A DNA stretch of 64,000 nucleotides from the NCBI GenBank assembly GCA_022793655.1, contig JAAWDG010000014.1, forward strand, positions 98,636 to 162,635. Reading direction: 5' to 3'. The notes beneath the pieces are model-generated. The model did not search any database and was not told the origin of the DNA. It worked only from the letters and a program-made list of their open reading frames with translations. Below are positions 62,063 to 64,000 of the stretch, piece after piece; within the stretch, counting starts at the first letter, position 1; the number at the start of each line of letters is the position of its first letter. This stretch comes from Clostridiales bacterium (GTDB lineage: Bacteria; Bacillota; Clostridia; Oscillospirales; CAG-272). Made by a program: the position numbers and the translations under genes.

Positions 62063-64000
62063 GTGGATCATTTTGAATTAGTGGCCCCGTATAAGCCCAT
62101 GGGCGATCAGCCGCAGGCAATCGATGAGTTAGTCAAAGGACTGCATCGCGGCGATCGCGGACAAACGCTTTTGGGTGTAACCGGCTCGGGAAAAACCTTT
62201 ACAATGGCCAATATTATTGCCAAGTTGAACCGGCCAACGCTGGTTTTGGCTCATAATAAGACATTGGCGGCTCAGCTTTGCAGTGAATTTCGTGAATTTT
62301 TTCCGAACAATGCGGTGGAATACTTTGTCTCCTACTATGACTATTATCAGCCAGAGGCGTATATACCGGGCAAAGATATTTATATTGAAAAAGATTCCAG
62401 CGTGAATGATGATATTGATAAACTTCGTCACAGTGCGACCAGCGCACTGTTTGAGCGTCGGGATGTGATTATTGTGGCGAGCGTTTCCTGCATTTATTCG
62501 TTGGGTTCGCCCGAGGACTATCAGTCCATGACGGTGTCGGTGCGAAGGGGACAGCAGTTAGATCGAGAAACTTTTATGGAGCGGTTGATCAGCATTCAGT
62601 ATGATCGCAACGATATTTCCTTTGAGCGCAATAAATTTAGAGTCAGGGGAGATACAGTCGAGGTATTTCCTGCCTCCAGCGACAACAAGGCAATACGCGT
62701 TGAATTTTTCGGCGATGAAGTGGACCGCATTAGCGAAATCCAGGTGTTGACCGGTGAATTGTTAGGACAGCTTAATTACGCGGCTATTTTCCCGGCGACG
62801 CATTATGCGGTATCACCCGAGAAAAAGGACGAGGCGCTCACTGAGATTTATGAAGAAATGGTTGAAAGAGCCGCCTTTTTTAAAAGCCAAAATAAACTCA
62901 TTGAGGCGCAGCGTATTGAAGAGCGCACCAAGTATGATTTAGAGATGCTTTCAGAGGTTGGCTTCTGTTCAGGTGTCGAGAACTATTCGAGAGTGTTATC
63001 CCGCCGGCCGCCGGGTTCTACCCCATATACGCTGCTCGATTATTTTCCGGATGATTATATCATGTTTATTGACGAGAGTCATGTCACCCTGCCGCAGGTG
63101 CGGGGCATGAGCGGAGGGGACAGAGCACGTAAAACCAATTTGGTAGAATATGGCTTTCGCCTGCCTTCCGCTATGGATAACCGTCCCCTGTTTTTTGAAG
63201 AATTTGAGAAAAAAACCAATCAGGTGGTGTATGTAAGCGCAACGCCTGCCGCTTATGAAAAAGAGCATAGCACGCACATTGCAGAACAACTGATTCGTCC
63301 GACGGGCCTTCTTGATCCTGAAATTGATGTACGGCCCATCGAAGGACAGGTGGACGACGTCATGGGCGAGGTCAAAGCAAGGGCCGCAAAGGGAGAGCGG
63401 ACTCTGATTACCACCCTGACGACCAAGATGGCAGAGGATTTAACCGAATATTTTGAAACGAACGGCATTCATGTGAAATATATTCATCATAAAGTAGACA
63501 CGTTAGAGCGCATGGAAATCATCCGCGATCTGCGTCTTGGCGTTTTTGACTGTTTGGTGGGTATTAACCTGCTTCGCGAGGGGCTTGATATACCCGAGGT
63601 GTCTTTGGTGGCTATCTTAGATGCGGACAAAGAGGGCTTCTTGCGCAGCGAAACCTCTTTGATTCAAACAGTAGGGCGTGCCGCCCGTAATGCCAAGGGC
63701 AAGGTGATTATGTATGCCGATACAATCACAGCTTCAATGAATGCCGCGATTACCGAGACAAACCGCCGGCGCAAGGTGCAGATGGAATATAATGAAGCAC
63801 ATGGGATCAAACCGCAAACCATTGTCAAAGGAGTGCGTGATTTGATTGAAATCGGCGTGCCAGATCCTTCGGGCAAGGCGGAACTGAAAAAACGCAGACT
63901 TTCTAAGACCGAAAAAGAAAAGACGATTGAGCGTATGAAGCAGGAGATGAAAGAAGCCGCTCGTTTGTTAGAGTTTGAAAAAGCGGCGTTCTTGCGAGAT
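62063..64000 (+). CDS. uvrB: Excinuclease ABC subunit B (partial at window end)
   Basis: 646 codons are present with no stop before the window ends, so the ORF track misses it. GTG 62063 follows AAGGAGG. The helicase-like core has Walker [13 protein letters not shown], the beta-hairpin [26 protein letters not shown] as DEAD-like motif [15 protein letters not shown], and QTVGRAARN as motif VI. The C-terminal UVR motif ([25 protein letters not shown], in part) has begun, so only about 10-20 residues are missing. UvrB verifies DNA damage with UvrA and recruits UvrC. Confidence 0.97.
   Translation, partial: MDHFELVAPYKPMGDQPQAIDELVKGLHRGDRGQTLLGVTGSGKTFTMANIIAKLNRPTLVLAHNKTLAAQLCSEFREFFPNNAVEYFVSYYDYYQPEAYIPGKDIYIEKDSSVNDDIDKLRHSATSALFERRDVIIVASVSCIYSLGSPEDYQSMTVSVRRGQQLDRETFMERLISIQYDRNDISFERNKFRVRGDTVEVFPASSDNKAIRVEFFGDEVDRISEIQVLTGELLGQLNYAAIFPATHYAVSPEKKDEALTEIYEEMVERAAFFKSQNKLIEAQRIEERTKYDLEMLSEVGFCSGVENYSRVLSRRPPGSTPYTLLDYFPDDYIMFIDESHVTLPQVRGMSGGDRARKTNLVEYGFRLPSAMDNRPLFFEEFEKKTNQVVYVSATPAAYEKEHSTHIAEQLIRPTGLLDPEIDVRPIEGQVDDVMGEVKARAAKGERTLITTLTTKMAEDLTEYFETNGIHVKYIHHKVDTLERMEIIRDLRLGVFDCLVGINLLREGLDIPEVSLVAILDADKEGFLRSETSLIQTVGRAARNAKGKVIMYADTITASMNAAITETNRRRKVQMEYNEAHGIKPQTIVKGVRDLIEIGVPDPSGKAELKKRRLSKTEKEKTIERMKQEMKEAARLLEFEKAAFLRD

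Overview
The window looks like chromosomal DNA of a strictly or mainly anaerobic, probably spore-forming member of the Clostridia (Bacillota). The support is the oxygen-independent ribonucleotide reductase NrdD/NrdG, a flavodiiron protein with rubredoxin, a spore-photoproduct-lyase relative, a T-box leader, FakA/FakB (DegV) fatty-acid kinase genes, strong AGGAGG-type ribosome sites with TTG and GTG starts, and SLH-domain surface proteins. The genus cannot be fixed from the sequence alone.

Layout. 1-6.7 kb: end of an acetyltransferase, then two ABC-ATPase plus FtsX-type permease pairs (BceAB-like and MacB/LolD-like). 6.9-8.5 kb: a family 2 glycosyltransferase and a methyltransferase-like protein. 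8.6-13.3 kb: a peptidoglycan-recycling operon murQ-namZ-nagZ-murK without visible secretion signals. 13.4-17.5 kb: rarA, an ABC exporter, and a transferred-looking CPBP protease gene bounded by inverted repeats. 17.6-21.8 kb (minus): nrdG, then NrdR boxes and nrdD (fused to a redoxin domain) with trxB. 22-29.7 kb: YyaL-like protein, SplB-like protein, amidase, two lipoproteins (one with a frameshift in a poly-A tract), tRNA-Ser(GCU), a small membrane protein. 29.7-36.8 kb (minus): lacZ, then a leucine-type T-box controlling a LeuA-like protein that lacks its metal ligands and a sugar-isomerase/acyl-CoA-synthetase fusion. 37.2-41.5 kb: fakB-fakA-fakB-tmrB behind a leader with twin hairpins. 41.8-47.5 kb: tRNA-Ser(UGA), isocitrate/isopropylmalate-type dehydrogenase, thioredoxin, FAD/Rieske oxidoreductase, a four-domain flavodiiron protein and rubredoxin. 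47.6-56.1 kb: YdcF-like protein, HAD phosphatase, Dabb protein, gpmI, radC, acyl-ACP thioesterase, GH36 alpha-galactosidase, DUF1848 protein. 56.5-64 kb: a TEAP-repeat lipoprotein, a 1422-residue subtilisin-like SLH surface protease and uvrB running off the end.

The best candidate for something undescribed is a repeated, structured 5-prime leader. Five copies (242-330, 45301-45384, 51104-51197 minus, 52908-53003, 53023-53119) share one layout: a -10 box, a hairpin starting 0-2 nt after it, then a three-way junction closed by AAAGTTYAYC / GAYRAACTTT with two internal hairpins. Arm sequences differ between copies but mostly stay complementary, which points to selected RNA structure. The copies lie in front of unrelated genes (BceA-like ATPase, flavodiiron protein, gpmI, alpha-galactosidase). 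Two further promoters (3287 and 8580) carry only the first hairpin. Other strong leads are the metal-ligand-free LeuA homologue under a leucine T-box, the TIM-barrel/AMP-ligase fusion, and the twin same-loop hairpins before fakB.
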